Source: Sanderia malayensis
Taxonomy: Eukaryota; Cnidaria; Scyphozoa; Semaeostomeae; Pelagiidae
NCBI GenBank assembly: GCA_013076295.1
Contig: RQOL01000718.1
Span: 1,302,001 to 1,366,000 of the forward strand
Length of the DNA: 64,000 bases
Direction: 5' to 3'
Shown here: one piece after another, positions 1 through 10,737 of the stretch
Layout: every line of letters begins with the position of its first letter
How positions within the stretch are numbered: the stretch's first letter is position 1
Made by a program: the position numbers and the translations under genes
Notes under the pieces: model-generated
Database searches by the model: none
Seen by the model: only the letters and a program-made list of their open reading frames with translations
Told to the model about the DNA's origin: nothing

Positions 1-410
1 TCTTGGAAGAGTATTCTGGATTCAGACTTCCATTAACATACCATTTGTTATAACAGCTTGGAAAGTCAATTTGCATCACTATTCCGGTATATACTTGTCA
101 AGGACGCTAGTAGATGTGGACTAATTCACATTTTTGCACCCTCGAGTTTTACTTTTAGGAAGAATTGCAGGACATTAATGTTTGCAACAGAAAGAGCCAG
201 AATTGGTTGGAATTAGAATAGAAAACATAATTTCAACTTGAATTGAGAGCTCTGGCAATTGGAAAGCTTTAAGATTTTTCAGTTTCTGTTTTTGAGCTCG
301 AAACCTCTCGAATTCCACATACTCTGTTACTTGGACAATTTATAAGATTGAAGTCTCCTGGTTATAATAGCAGATGTAACTAACTTGCCAGTGTCACAAC
401 CGTAGACATG
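1..410. repeat. Left copy of a duplicated flank
   Basis: This stretch matches about 7560-7980 with small differences, including the shared run GAGTATTCTGGATTCAGAC and the same ending before the CATTTTAT site. It forms the 3' flank of peptide gene 1, as its twin flanks gene 4. Apart from the TRMT11-like exon relic at its right end I see no coding signal in it. Confidence 0.8.
340..405 (-). pseudogene. Decayed TRMT11-like first exon (copy 1)
   Basis: Read on the minus strand from 405, the sequence keeps ATGTCTACG and the CTATTATnnCCAGGA block of the TRMT11-like first exon at 7358-7429. It differs throughout, and the reading frame meets a TAG within about ten codons. No other TRMT11 exon is seen beside it. 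It is best read as a duplicated exon fragment that lost function before the flank itself was duplicated, because the copy at 7915-7977 carries the same stop. Confidence 0.6.
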
Positions 411-418
411 CATTTTAT

Positions 419-582
419 CACTGGCGTAGCTGCGATTTGGCGGCGAAGGAGCGAAACCCGGACAAATTCCGACAAACGTAAAATTTGCGTTGTAAATTTT
501 CCGACAAAATCTCCGACAAGCAGCTGGAAGCGTTTGGTGGGGGGGCAGCCGCCCCCCCTGCCCCCCTACAGCTACGCCACTG
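419..582. mobile_element. hAT-like MITE, 164 bp
   Basis: The ends are inverted repeats, CACTGGCGTAGCTG at the left and the complement of CAGTGGCGTAGCTG at the right. They are flanked by the 8-bp duplication CATTTTAT (411-418 and 583-590). The duplicated flank at 7980 has a single CATTTTAT and no insert, so both boundaries are exact. CA-GTGGCG ends plus an 8-bp target duplication are typical of hAT elements. It has no transposase and is non-autonomous. Confidence 0.9.
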
Positions 583-769
583 CATTTTATGAGTCTCAGA
601 TTTTATCTTTTGTCCGCTCACATGCACTTACTACAACATCAAAATCATAAATGATGAAAATAGCGAAAGCAAAAACAAGAGAGACAATTACTTTCACTTT
701 AATCTCTATAGAGTTTACTACATGTGATAACAATAGACTTCACAACTCTACATTTTATAGGCAAGCAAA

Positions 770-1515
770 TTAAAGACAATAAAAATCACAACATTTTGGT
801 TGTTTATTGTCCAAATCACTTCCCAGACATTTCCAGTTATTGCCGTTGCTGCGACAATAAACATCAGCGTACTGGCAACGACCTGCCAACTGCCCGCGAC
901 AACTGGCTATGACACTCGTACTTTTCTCGTTACAGGCATGGAATTCGTCAACTAAAACATCGCGCTTCCTTTTGCCAACAGACAATTTATTTAAGGCTGT
1001 ATGTAAAAAAAGAACGTTGTACTTAAAAAAAGAGAGCCACGGAGGAAGTTAAAAAAATGAAGAATAACTCGAAAAGTCACACTTCTTCGCTTTAGTAAGA
1101 ACAAATCTTCTTTCCACCTTACCAGTAAATGCATCCGATTTGATTTTGCCAACTTCTTCTTCTGATCTTACAGGCCTTCTGTCAAATTTAGTTGCCTGTT
1201 AATAGACAAAGAAAGGTGATGGTGGATAGTTTAAGAAACGAGCAGGGCAAGTAACAGAAAGTTCAATGCAAATAATTAAAATTAGAGATAGAAGTAAGCA
1301 GCATCTCACCGAAGCAACTGCTACAATAGAAAGCAATAAAAGCACTGCAGCGTTCATCTTGTTTACCTGAAAGGAACAACAAATATATCAAGTCAATATC
1401 AAATTATCTGAGAAGCCATCCCAAAAATGGCAAGATAAAATATTCTTCAGAGTTTCATGTAACTCTGCTCAAATTGAACTGACCTGAAATTTAGGTTGTT
1501 GAAATCGATTAAATG
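770..1515 (-). CDS. Secreted 8-cysteine peptide precursor, gene 1
   Basis: Four exons: untranslated 1484-~1515, signal 1310-1366 (ATG at 1357), propeptide 1123-1195, terminal 770-996. The signal exon codes 16 residues with a hydrophobic leucine-rich core. The propeptide exon is acidic (SEEEV). The last exon opens with LNKLSVGKRKRD, a tetrabasic furin-type site, then the mature peptide. The eight cysteines are spaced C-x10-C-x7-C-x6-C-x8-C-x11-CC-x3-C and the peptide ends in YCL. Intron phases are 0 and 1 within the coding part. A signal, an acidic propeptide and a disulfide-rich core fit an animal venom or defence peptide, but I cannot assign a named family. An ATTAAA poly(A) signal lies near 698-703. 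In this copy the propeptide has G where the others have D or N (EEVG). Confidence 0.85.
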
Positions 1516-1540
1516 CAACAAAGCACTCGCAACAAGCATC

Positions 1541-1547
1541 TTTATAC
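1541..1547 (-). promoter_or_regulatory. TATA box, type-A promoter of gene 1
   Basis: GTATAAAG on the minus strand lies about 60 bp upstream of the first donor site (CAG|GTCAGT at 1484). Just downstream comes GCATTTAATCGATTT, a 5'UTR block kept before every copy. The same TATA context is found for genes 2 and 4 and at the orphan promoter near 10.8 kb. Confidence 0.7.
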
Positions 1548-1555
1548 ACTAGCTG

Positions 1556-2110
1556 CTTCATCAAAGGTATACATTGACGTAACAGCTGCGTGAGTAAGTT
1601 TGCATAGCTTTTTCTACAGTCACTTTTTAAGAACAATAGTCTGTAAGTGCCGCCTTGCTACCCGTATTGTTATATGCAAGCTACGGATAATGAGTGAGTA
1701 CTTGTCTTAAATCTTAGGAGCCACAACGTGGTCGTAGTTAGAAACAATTCTCAATTCCTTAACCACGATAGTGGAGAGCCTTTCAAATATGGCTGGTGTC
1801 TCTAAGGAGGTTGCATTGAAATAATTGCAATTGTAAAATTCTCTTTCTGGCGATTTCGTCATTCAACTGTCTGTAAAGTACCACTTCTGTCCCTCAATAC
1901 GACCTGACATCAAAGTACATATACTGTTTGTTAGGCAATAAGTTCAAATCTATGCGCGAACGGTAATGCTTCCATTAAACAAAGCGTTTATTAAATTTCA
2001 TAATAATTTAAGGGCGTCTATTCGACGGGGCGTTTAATCGAAGCATTACGGTATGACAGTACAAATAATTAAATGAGGAAAATAGCAGAAGGTAAAAGTA
2101 AGAAAGACAA
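1556..2110. other. Intergenic duplicated block upstream of gene 1
   Basis: No gene is visible. The block (GAGTAAGTTTGCATAGC, then the 'ggagccacaacgtggtcgtag' context) recurs at 2940-3590, 8980-9540, 10850-11480 and, in part, 12840-13330 and 22410-22830. It is part of the tandem duplication unit. Near 1970-2055 there is a degenerate inverted repeat (taatgcttc / gaagcatta), also found at 3380-3475 and 11265-11350 but missing upstream of gene 4, so it may be a small insertion. Confidence 0.7.
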
Positions 2111-2140
2111 CCACCGTGACTTTAATCTTTATAGAGTTTA

Positions 2141-2878
2141 CTACATGCGATAACAATAAAAATTACAACATTTTAGAAGTTTATTGTCCAAATCACTTCC
2201 CAGACATTTCCATTTATTGCCGTTCCTGTGACAATAAACCTCAGCGTACTGGCAACCAGCTGCGAGCTTCCACCTGGCACAACTGCTTGTACTTTTACCA
2301 TTACAGGACGGGAATGTTGGAACTACAACATCGCGCTTTCTTTTGCCAACAAACAATTTATTTAAGGCTGTATGTAAAAAAAGAACGTTGTACTTAAAAA
2401 AGAGAGCCACGGAGGAAGTTAAAAAAATAAAGAATAACTCGAAAAGTCACACTTCTTCGCTTTAGTAAGAACAAATCTTCTTTGCGCCTTACCAGTAAAT
2501 GCGTCGGATTTGATTTTGTCAACTTCTTCTTCTGATCTCACCGGCCTTCTGTCAAATTTAGTTGCCTGTGAATAGACAAAGAAAGATGATGGTGAATAGA
2601 GCAGGGCAAGTAACAGAAAGTTCAATTCAAATAATTAAAATTAGAGATAGAAGTAAGCAGCATCTTACCGAAGCAACTGCTAAAATAGAAAGCAATAGAA
2701 GCACTGCAACGTTCATCTTGTTTACCTGAGAAAAAACAACAAATACATCCAGTCAATATTAAATTATCTAAGAAGGCATCCAAAAAGTTGCAAGATAAAA
2801 ATATTCTTCAGAGCTTTATGTAACTCTGCTCTCAAATTGAACTGACCTAAAATTTAGGTTGTTGAAATCGATTAAATG
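2141..2878 (-). CDS. Secreted 8-cysteine peptide precursor, gene 2
   Basis: Exons: untranslated 2847-~2878, signal 2669-2725, propeptide 2493-2565, terminal 2141-2367. It shares the frame, phases and KRKRD site of gene 1. The first inter-cysteine loop is short (about 7 residues rather than 10). After the last cysteine the protein reads YRM before the stop, where other copies end within one residue. The signal exon has valine for alanine at position 3. It uses the type-A TATA promoter at 2904-2910. All splice sites are consensus, so the gene looks functional. Confidence 0.83.
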
Positions 2879-2910
2879 CAACAAAGCACTCGCAACAAGC
2901 ATCTTTATAC

Positions 2911-3600
2911 ACTAGCTGTTTCATCAAAGCTATACATTTGATGTAACAGCTGTGCGAGTAAGTTTGCATAGCTCTTTCTACAGTCACTTTTTAAGAACAA
3001 TAGTCTGTAAGTGCCGCCTTGTTGCCCGTATTGTTATATGCAAGCTACGCATAGTAGTTGTCTTAAGTCCTAGGAGCCACAACATTGTCGTAGTTAGCAA
3101 TCACTGCCATTGTAAGAGTGTTCTATATCTTCTCTTAGAAATGTTACAAACGAAACCTAGAAGCAATTTTCAATTCCTTAGCCACGATGGTGGAGAGCCT
3201 TTCAAATATGGCTGGTGTCTCTAAGGAAGTTTCATTGAAATAAATGCAATTGTAAAATTCTCTTCCTGGCGAATTTACCAGTCAACTGTCTGTAAAGTAC
3301 CACTTTCGTCCCTCAAAACGACCTGACATATAAAAGTACATATATTGTTAGGAAACATATCCAAATCTATGCGCGTACGGTAATGCTTCGATTAAACGCC
3401 CAGGGCATTTATTAAATTTCATGGTAATTTAAGGGCGTCTATTCGAGGGGGGCCTTCAATCGAAGCATTACGATATAACAGTAAAAATAATAAATGAGGA
3501 AAATAGCAGAAGGTAAAAGCAAGAGAGACAACCACTGTGACTTTAATCTCTATAGAGTTTACTACATGCGATAACAATAGACTTCACAACTCTACATTTT
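2911..3600. other. Intergenic duplicated block upstream of gene 2
   Basis: This is a second copy of the upstream block described at 1556-2110, ending in the 3' flank of gene 3. It includes about 50 extra bases (around 3095-3150) that are missing from the gene 1 copy. No gene is visible. Confidence 0.65.
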
Positions 3601-3613
3601 ATAGGCAAGCAAA

Positions 3614-4365
3614 TTAAAGACAATAAAAGTCACAACATATTGGTTGCTTATTGTCCAAATCACTTCCCAGACATTTCCAGTTATTGCCGTTCCTGCGACA
3701 ATAAACATCATCGTACTGGCAACGAGTTGCTAACTTCCACGAGTCACAAGTGTTTATGACAAGCGCACTTTGAAAGGTACAGGCCGGGAATGTCTGAACT
3801 AAAACATCGCGCTTTCTTTTGCCAACAGACAATTTATTTAAGGCTGTATGTAAAACAAGAACGTTGTACTTAAATAAGAGAGCCACGGAGGAAGTTAAAA
3901 AAATAAAGATTAATTTGAAAAGTCACACTTCTTCTCGCTTTAATAAGAACAAATCTTCTTTGCACCTTACCAGTAAATGCATCCGATTTGATTTTGTCAA
4001 CCTCTTCTTCTGATCTCACCGGCCTTCTGTCAAATTTAGTTGCCTTTTAATAGAGCAAGAAAGGTGATGGTGGATAGTTTAAGAAACGAGCAGGGCAAGT
4101 AATAGAAAGTTCAATTCAAATAATTAAAATTAGAGATAGAAGTAAGCAACATCTTACCGAAGCAACTGCTAAAATAGAAAGCAATACAAGCACTGCAGCG
4201 TTCATCTTGTTTACCTGAAAGGAACAACAAATATATCCAGTCAATATAAAATTATCTAAGAAGGCATCCAGAATATTGTAAGATAACAATATTCTTCCGA
4301 GCTTCATGTCACCTGGCCCAAATTAAACTGACCTGAAATAAAGTTTGTTGAAATCGATTAAATGC
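3614..4365 (-). CDS. Secreted 8-cysteine peptide precursor, gene 3
   Basis: Exons: untranslated 4333-~4365, signal 4158-4214, propeptide 3971-4043, terminal 3614-3843. The terminal exon keeps KRKRD and eight cysteines with a 10-residue first loop. Its mature region is closest to gene 6 (shared DVLVQTF start and RRNGNNWKC block). Its promoter is of type B, unlike gene 6's closest relatives by coding sequence at the 5' end, so coding and promoter parts may have been exchanged between copies. Confidence 0.84.
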
Positions 4366-4389
4366 GAAGTGTTCTGTGGGATTGAGGAG

Positions 4390-4412
4390 CATTTTTATGC
4401 ACTTAAATATAT
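4390..4412 (-). promoter_or_regulatory. Type-B promoter of gene 3
   Basis: On the minus strand the order is ATATATTTAAGTGCATAAAAATG, with a TATA-like core (GCATAAAAA) about 60 bp before the first donor. GCATTTAATCGATTT follows, as in type A. Genes 3, 5, 6, 7 and 8 share this promoter form. Confidence 0.6.
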
Positions 4413-4690
4413 CATTTTGATGTAACAGCTATGCAAGTAAGTTTGCATAGCTTTTTCTACAGTAACCTTTTAAAACAATAACCTGGAAGTAATGCCTGGC
4501 TCATATTACTACATGCAAACAACACATAATCAACATGAACGTTTTAAATTTTGGAAAGAGAATGAATGCCGCCATATTTTAATCTTATACCCTATATCCA
4601 TGATATAGACATAGCCGGTGCCTAGACTCACTACATCTTTTGCGTACCCGACTATGCTGATTCTAACTTCTGGAGAGGCCGTGATCAGGA
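4413..4690. other. Type-B upstream block ending in a truncated MITE end
   Basis: The block runs through a 'gaatgaatgccgccat' motif to CCTAGACTCACTACAT, the terminal repeat of the MITE family seen complete at 25132-25251. Versions recur at 10430-10650, 12300-12520, 15590-15800 and 24500-24660. No gene is visible. The right edge here abuts the broken 3' end of the TRMT11-like gene. Confidence 0.6.
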
Positions 4691-7429
4691 CAACCATACA
4701 ACAACAACAACAAATGATGTTTCATGTTTGGTTCCTGACCTTAAAGATCTGCCTAAAAGAGAGAGGTGCAAAAGAGAGCAAGTGTGCACTATGAGGAAAA
4801 ACAAAATCGTCCAAAGTATAGTTTATTATCTAATGACTTCATACCTCGCCCATATATTATTGTTCTATCGATATCACTGCCAGCAGTGTACGCGCCGAAA
4901 TGAGCACAGCATACCATGCTTCCTGTTAAAATAACACAAATTTCAGCACTGGGTCCATCTCACATTTACCGTTCTTTGTTTAGCATTAAGAAACTTTAAG
5001 AAACATTAGGAACACAAACGTCTCTTGTGAAGGAATAGCGGCATACGAATAACGTGGAGACTTCATATCATAGAAAAATAGGAGAAGAAGCCACATACCT
5101 GTTCCAACAAATGGATCGAAAACAAACGAACCATTCTTGACCTGAAAAAAATGCATCATCTATACATGTTGTTGCATCAGAATGAGTCTCAAAGCTATTT
5201 ATTAGAATTCTAACTGTCTGTTTAGTTTAAGAGTATTGACAATACTGACACGCATTGTATGTACATGGCAATTGGTTGCACAATGAGTAACTCTAATTAC
5301 GCAATTAAGCGCCGCCCCCGTTTGAGTGTCGCACTAACTATTTACAAGTGCGGCGCTTAACCGAAATAGTCAGAATCGTTGAAGACTTTAAAAAACAGCC
5401 ACTAATCATAGGGGACTTACTTTTCTATATAGCATCACCTTTTGGTACAAAGTGGTTTGGTACTTTAAAGCTCTTTTATTCAACTTTTTTTATTAAATGT
5501 TCTTGTTGTAGTTCATAAATGGGAGATTTATTTAACGAGAGCACCGCACTCGATTAAGTGCCCCCGGCCGAATGAACGCCGCGTCAAAAGGTATGAAAAT
5601 CAAGAGTTTCCTTCTTGCCTGGCCTTGATTTGCCATGAGAAAAGAAAGTTGTGGATCCATCGAGGTGTTTCCAATAAAATATTATGTTTTGAGAGAATAT
5701 TTATGAATAAGATCGCACTGGCCATTCCCAATCTACTGGATAAAAAAGAGCCGTGTCACTATAATTGAAGTGAATTTATTGAAATGAGGCTGTATAGCTC
5801 ATCAAAAAAAAAATAATGTAAAATTGATGAAATAACAAACCAATCTTCCAAAGTAGATATACTGACAAGTCTTCTCTTTTTCATCACTTAATCGAAAGTC
5901 AAGTAGCAGGCACAAAACAATATCTGGATCTTTCATCTTCACTTTTCCTTGAAACTGCAAAACTTTCTCCAACTTCTGTTGAAATATTGCATCAATGGAT
6001 GAAATTGACTTTAAAATTTCAACAAATAACTTCTTGGCAAAGATTTCAAAGAATTTAATTCATGAAATAAAAAAACCATAATTCTTTAAACTGCTTTAGA
6101 AAGCTATGCCATAAAAAATTATGAAGAAAATCCTTTATCTTACCTTTATCCAAGACATTTTACAATCCATGCTTAATTTTTTATTGAACCCTTCTACATC
6201 AATTCTGAATGTTACATTGGGGTTGACAAAAATTTTCTAAAACAAAATAATCAGATATTAAATTTATACAAAGATAAATTACACTAAAAAAACTTCCAGC
6301 ACAATACTTGACTTATCTAGTATCATGGTGGAAAATGTCTTGAAAAGTGTGTACCTTCGCGCAAGCATCTATAGAACTTTTCTGATCTAAGATCTCTTCA
6401 ATAGTACATGCACAAGCCCAAGATTCTATGATATATCTAAGACAGAATGTTTTTAATTATTTCTTTCTTGCTTACTCTTTCAGTAAATTAAATAATCAAA
6501 CTCACAATCTATAAACAAATATGCATACCTCATTAATACAGTTCTTTCCAGCATTTTCTGTCCATCTGACTCCTTGTCAAGTATGATAGGTAGAAAAGGC
6601 TTCTAAACAAAATATTGATTTCATTATTCATTGTGATGCCTTAATTGATATTATTTTAAGCATCATGGTTGAAAAATCTTCCATATTCCAAGCGTACAAC
6701 TGCTGAATCTCAGATGAAATTGATAAATGCAAACATTTTCTCACCGTAAAATGTACTTCGGAATAATATGGATCGTTATATCTCAGGTTTACACACTGCT
6801 TAATGGAAATGAGCTCCTAAATGTAAGAATACATGTGGATGAGCATGACTAAGACAAAAAAGGTACCTACCTATTTAACAAAAAAATAAAACATAACATA
6901 ATAATAATAATAACAATAATAATAATAATAATAATAATATAGTATTGGACATTTGAAATAATTTTCTTGGCCCCTGGCTACTAGTTGAGGCTCGCCCAAG
7001 AGGAAAATATTCGGCAATACCAACAGTCTGTGCGAAAAGCTTTTAAAGAATAATAATAAATATTAACAGATCCACGTGGAGATGGTTATTCTCTGTTAAA
7101 TGCTACCCAAAATATTGTCTTCAATTAAAAGTAAAGATTGTCCTGAATAAATTAAGGTTGTTCACAATACATTAAAATATACTGTTACACTAATATATTA
7201 CGTTGTATACCTATTTAAAAAACTTATGTGAAACTTTTGTAGCAATAGGTAGCAAAGCAATATTACTTTTCAAAAAGCCTATAATAGTTGATGTTCACAT
7301 TATCAATCTCAGGCAATTTAAGACCTTTACAAATTGATACAGAATATAAATACGTACCTGTAACCTAAAATCTAAATGATCCTGGGCATAATAGCAAATG
7401 TAATTTGCTGGTGTTGCGTTCGTAGACAT
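4690..7429 (-). pseudogene. TRMT11: TRMT11-like tRNA methyltransferase, 3'-truncated with a nonsense codon
   Basis: Nine exons join in phase: 7358-7429 (ATG at 7429), 6745-6816, 6529-6602, 6355-6436, 6144-6236, 5841-5975, 5619-5732, 5099-5141, 4845-4922. A doubtful tenth starts at 4752. About 254 codons cover the N-terminal and THUMP-like part and the start of the Rossmann methyltransferase fold: YFGR, IGNTSMD, MANQ, FDPFVGTG (SAM motif I), CAHFGAY and SDID. TRMT11 catalyses N2-methylation of guanosine 10 in tRNA together with TRMT112. Two defects are seen: an in-frame TAA at 5682-5684 just before YFIGNTSMD, and loss of everything after motif II, including the DPPY catalytic motif, where peptide-cluster DNA begins. 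YFGRW of the family reads YFGRL. The intron after exon 7 starts with GC (CAG|GCAAGA). Every other splice site is intact, so the decay is recent. Confidence 0.8.
6897..6942. repeat. AAT microsatellite
   Basis: A run of AAT triplets with one AAC interruption, inside intron 1 of the TRMT11-like gene. Confidence 0.9.
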
Positions 7430-8160
7430 GCTTGTCCAGAGTGAGATGTTAGAAGATAGGCCAAAACAAGATTCACACACAGCAAAGCCACCACGTGGTC
7501 ATATTTGTTGCTGTTGTTGTTTCTTGACAATCAAGACAACGTTCTTGCAATATTCTTGCAAGAGTATTCTGGATTCAGACTTCCATTAACATACTATTTG
7601 TTATAACAGCTTGGAAAGTCAATTTGTATAATTATTTCTGTGTATATACTTGTCAAAGACGCTAGTAGTTGTGGATTCATTCGCATTTTTACACCCTCGA
7701 GTACTTGTTTTTACTTTTAGGAAGAATTCCAGGCATTGCAGGACATTAATGTGTGCAACAGAAAGAGCCAGAATTGGTTGGAATTAGAATAGAAAACATA
7801 ATTTCAACTTGAATTGGGAGCTCTGGCAATTGGAAAGCTTTAAGATTTTTCAGTTTGTGTTTTTGAGCTCAAAACTTCTCGAATTCCACGTACTGTGTTA
7901 CTAGTACAATTTATAAGATTGAAATCTCCTGGTGATAATATCAGATGTAACTAACTTGCCAGTGTCACAACCGTAGACATGCATTTTATGAGTCTCATAT
8001 TTTATCTTTTGTCCGCTCACATGCACTTACTACAACATCAAAATCATAAATGATGAAAATAGCAAAAGCAAAAACAAGAGAGACAATTACTTTCACTTTA
8101 ATCTCTATAGAGTTTACTACATGTGATAACAATAGACTTCACAACTCTACATTTTATAGG
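7430..8160. repeat. Duplicated flank, right copy, with empty hAT site
   Basis: 7555-8120 repeats 1-410 joined to 583-720. At 7982-7989 it has one CATTTTAT where the left copy carries the 164-bp hAT MITE. The part nearest 7430 is the 5' flank of the TRMT11-like gene, and no promoter element is obvious there. Confidence 0.8.
7915..7977 (-). pseudogene. Decayed TRMT11-like first exon (copy 2)
   Basis: This is the counterpart of 340-405, with the same ATGTCTACG start and the same early TAG. It lies about 500 bp upstream of the real first exon of the TRMT11-like gene, in the same orientation, so exon 1 was once duplicated in tandem. Confidence 0.55.
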
Positions 8161-8168
8161 CAAGCAAA

Positions 8169-8910
8169 TTAAGGACAATAATAGTCACAACATATTGGTT
8201 GCTTATAGTACAAATCACTTCTCAGACATTTCCAGCCATTGCCGCTCTTGCGACAATAAACATCAGCGGGCTGGCAACGAATTGCCAGCTGCCTGCGACA
8301 GCTGACTACGACACTCGTACTTTTATCGTTACAGACACGGAATTGCTTAACTAAAACATCGCCCTTCATTATGCCACGAAGCCCTTTGATTATGGCTGTA
8401 TGTAAAAAAAGAACGTTGTACTTAAAAAATGAGAGCCACTGAGGAAGTTAAAACAATAAAGAATAACTCGAAAAGTCACACTTCTTCGCTTTAATAAGAA
8501 CAAATCTTCTTAGCGCCTTACCAGCAAATAGATCGGATTTGGATTTGTTAACCTCTTCTTCTGATCTCACCGGCCTTCTGTCAAATTTAGTTGCCTGTGA
8601 ATACAAAAAGAAAGATGATGGTGGATAGTTTAAGAAGCGAGCAGGGCAAGTAACAGAAAGTTCAATTCAAATAATTAGAATGAGAGTAAGCGACATCTCA
8701 CCGAAGCAACTGCTAAAATAGAAAGCAATAGAAGCACTGCAGCGTTCATCTTGTTCATCTAAGAAAAAACAAAAAATATATCCAGTCATTATCAAGTTTT
8801 CCGAGAAGCCATCCCAAAAATTGCAAGATAAAAATATTCTTCAGAGTTTCATGTAACTCTGCTCAAATTGAACTGACCTGAAATTTAGGTTGTTGAAATC
8901 GATTAAATGC
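8169..8910 (-). CDS. Secreted 8-cysteine peptide, gene 4, lacking the basic cleavage site
   Basis: Exons: untranslated 8878-~8910, signal 8702-8758, propeptide 8522-8594, terminal 8169-8395. Eight cysteines are kept, with a C-x10-C first loop. Two oddities stand out. Where other copies have GKRKRD the reading is GIMKGD, so the tetrabasic processing site is gone although the frame is open. In the signal exon GTAAACAAG has become ATGAACAAG, placing a new in-frame ATG (8756-8758) three codons upstream of the usual start. The propeptide reads NKSKSDLF in place of DKIKSDAF. The peptide ends in YCP. It has a type-A TATA box at 8935-8941. Either it is processed differently or it is an early-stage pseudogene. 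Confidence 0.78.
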
Positions 8911-8941
8911 AACAAAGCACTCGCAACAAGCATCTTTATAC

Positions 8942-9600
8942 ACTAGCTGCTTCATCAAAGCTATACATTTGATGTAACAGCTGTGCGAGTAAGTTTGCAT
9001 AGCTTTTTCTACAGTCACTTATTAACAACAATAGTCTGTAAATGCCGCCTTGTTGCCCGTATTGTTATATGCAAGCTACGCATAGTACTTGTCTTAAACC
9101 TTAGGAGCCACAACGTGGTCGTAGCTAGCAATCACACACAGCCATTGTAAGAGTGTTCTATATCTTCTTTTAGAAATGTTACAAACGAAACCTAGAAGCA
9201 ATGTTCAATTCCTTAGCCAAGATAGTGGAGGGCCTTTCCATTTTACACGTTTTGCATAGCCTTTAGTATTTACAATTATGTTTCGCTATGTTTCCGAGTT
9301 TCAAAGCAATTTTGAAGTTCTCTACCGTTAAAAAAACAATTGTAAAATTCTCTTTCTGGCGAATTCACAAGTCAACTGTCTGTAAAGTACCACTTCTATC
9401 CCTCAAAACGACCTGGCATCAAAATATCTATTCTGTTAGGCAATAAATCCAAATATATGCGGGTATAACAGTATAAATAAGAAATGATAAAAATAGCAGA
9501 AGGTAAAAAAAAGAGAGACAACCACTGTGACTTTAGTCTTCATAGAACGAAATGAGTTTACTACACGTGGTAACAATAGACTTCACGATTCTACATTTTA
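8942..9600. other. Intergenic duplicated block upstream of gene 4
   Basis: Another copy of the upstream block, without the taatgcttc/gaagcatta inverted repeat. About 90 bases near 9238-9335 (cattttacacgttttgcatag...) do not occur in the other copies and may be an insertion. No gene is seen. Confidence 0.6.
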
Positions 9601-9612
9601 TAGGCAAGCAAG

Positions 9613-10370
9613 TTAAAGACAATGATAGTCACAACATATTGGTTGCCTGTTGCACAAAGCACTTTTGGGACAATTCCAACCAAAACTACCGTCGAAGGGA
9701 CACACAACATCAGGGAACTTGCATTTCGCAGCAATCTTCTCAAACGGACAAGATTGAATTACATGTGCGTTTCCACCATAACTACAAGCAACAAAGCTAG
9801 GAACTCCAACATCGCGCTTTTTATTGCCAGAAGATAATTTATTCACGGCTAAATGTGGGAAAAAAGAAAACGAATAACATGAGATTTATATGAAGAAATC
9901 AAACAGAAACGTGGAAATGAAGTTGAGAATAATCTCAGATGTCACATTGCTTCGCTTTAAAAAGAACAAATATTCTTTCCACCTTACCAGTGAATGCGTC
10001 CGCTTTGACTTCGTCAACATCTCCTTCTGATTTCACCGGCCTTCTGTCAAATTTAGTTGCCTGTGAATAGACAAAGAAAGATGATGGTGGATAGTTTCAG
10101 AAACGAGGAGGGCAAATAACAGAAAGTTCAATTCAAATAATTAGAATGAGAGTAAGCGACATCTCACCGAAGCAACTGCTAAAATAGAAAGCAATAGAAG
10201 CACTGCAGCGTTCATCTTGTTTACCTAAAAAAGCAGACATATCCAGTCAATATCAAGTTATCTAAGCACGCATCCAAAAATTGGAAGATAACAACATTCT
10301 TCAGAGTTTCATGTAGCCTGGCCTAAATTAAACTGACCTGAAATGAAGCTTGTTGAGGTCGATTAAATGC
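9613..10370 (-). CDS. Secreted cysteine-rich peptide, gene 5, nine cysteines
   Basis: Exons: untranslated 10338-~10370, signal 10168-10224, propeptide 9988-10060, terminal 9613-9848. The terminal exon is the most divergent of the set. The basic site is GNKKRD. Loop 5 reads GSFGWNC, and a ninth cysteine (SALC) sits six residues before the CC pair, where other copies have SDL. An odd cysteine number would leave one free, allow a dimer, or change the disulfide map. The body (CPFEK, KCKFPDVVC) groups with genes 7 and 8. It has a type-B promoter, with an orphan type-A promoter about 450 bp further upstream. Confidence 0.8.
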
Positions 10371-10737
10371 GAGGTGTTCTGTGGGATTGGGGAGCATTTT
10401 TATGCACTTAAATATATCATTTTGATGTAACAGCTATGCAAGTAAGTTTGCATAGCTTTTTCTACAGTAACCTTTAACAATAACCTGGAATTAACGCCTG
10501 GCTCATATTACTACATGCAAACAACACATAAATCAACATGAACGTTTTAAATTTTGGAAAAAGGATGAATGCCGCCATCTTTTAATGTTATAACCTATCT
10601 CTATGATATAGACACATCTGGTGCATAGACTCACTACATTGTGTCCCTGTGCCCCACTCTTGTAGCAAGCAAAGCAACATCCCCAAGATAAAAATATTCT
10701 TCAGAGCTTCATGTAACTCTGCTCTCAAGTTGAACGT

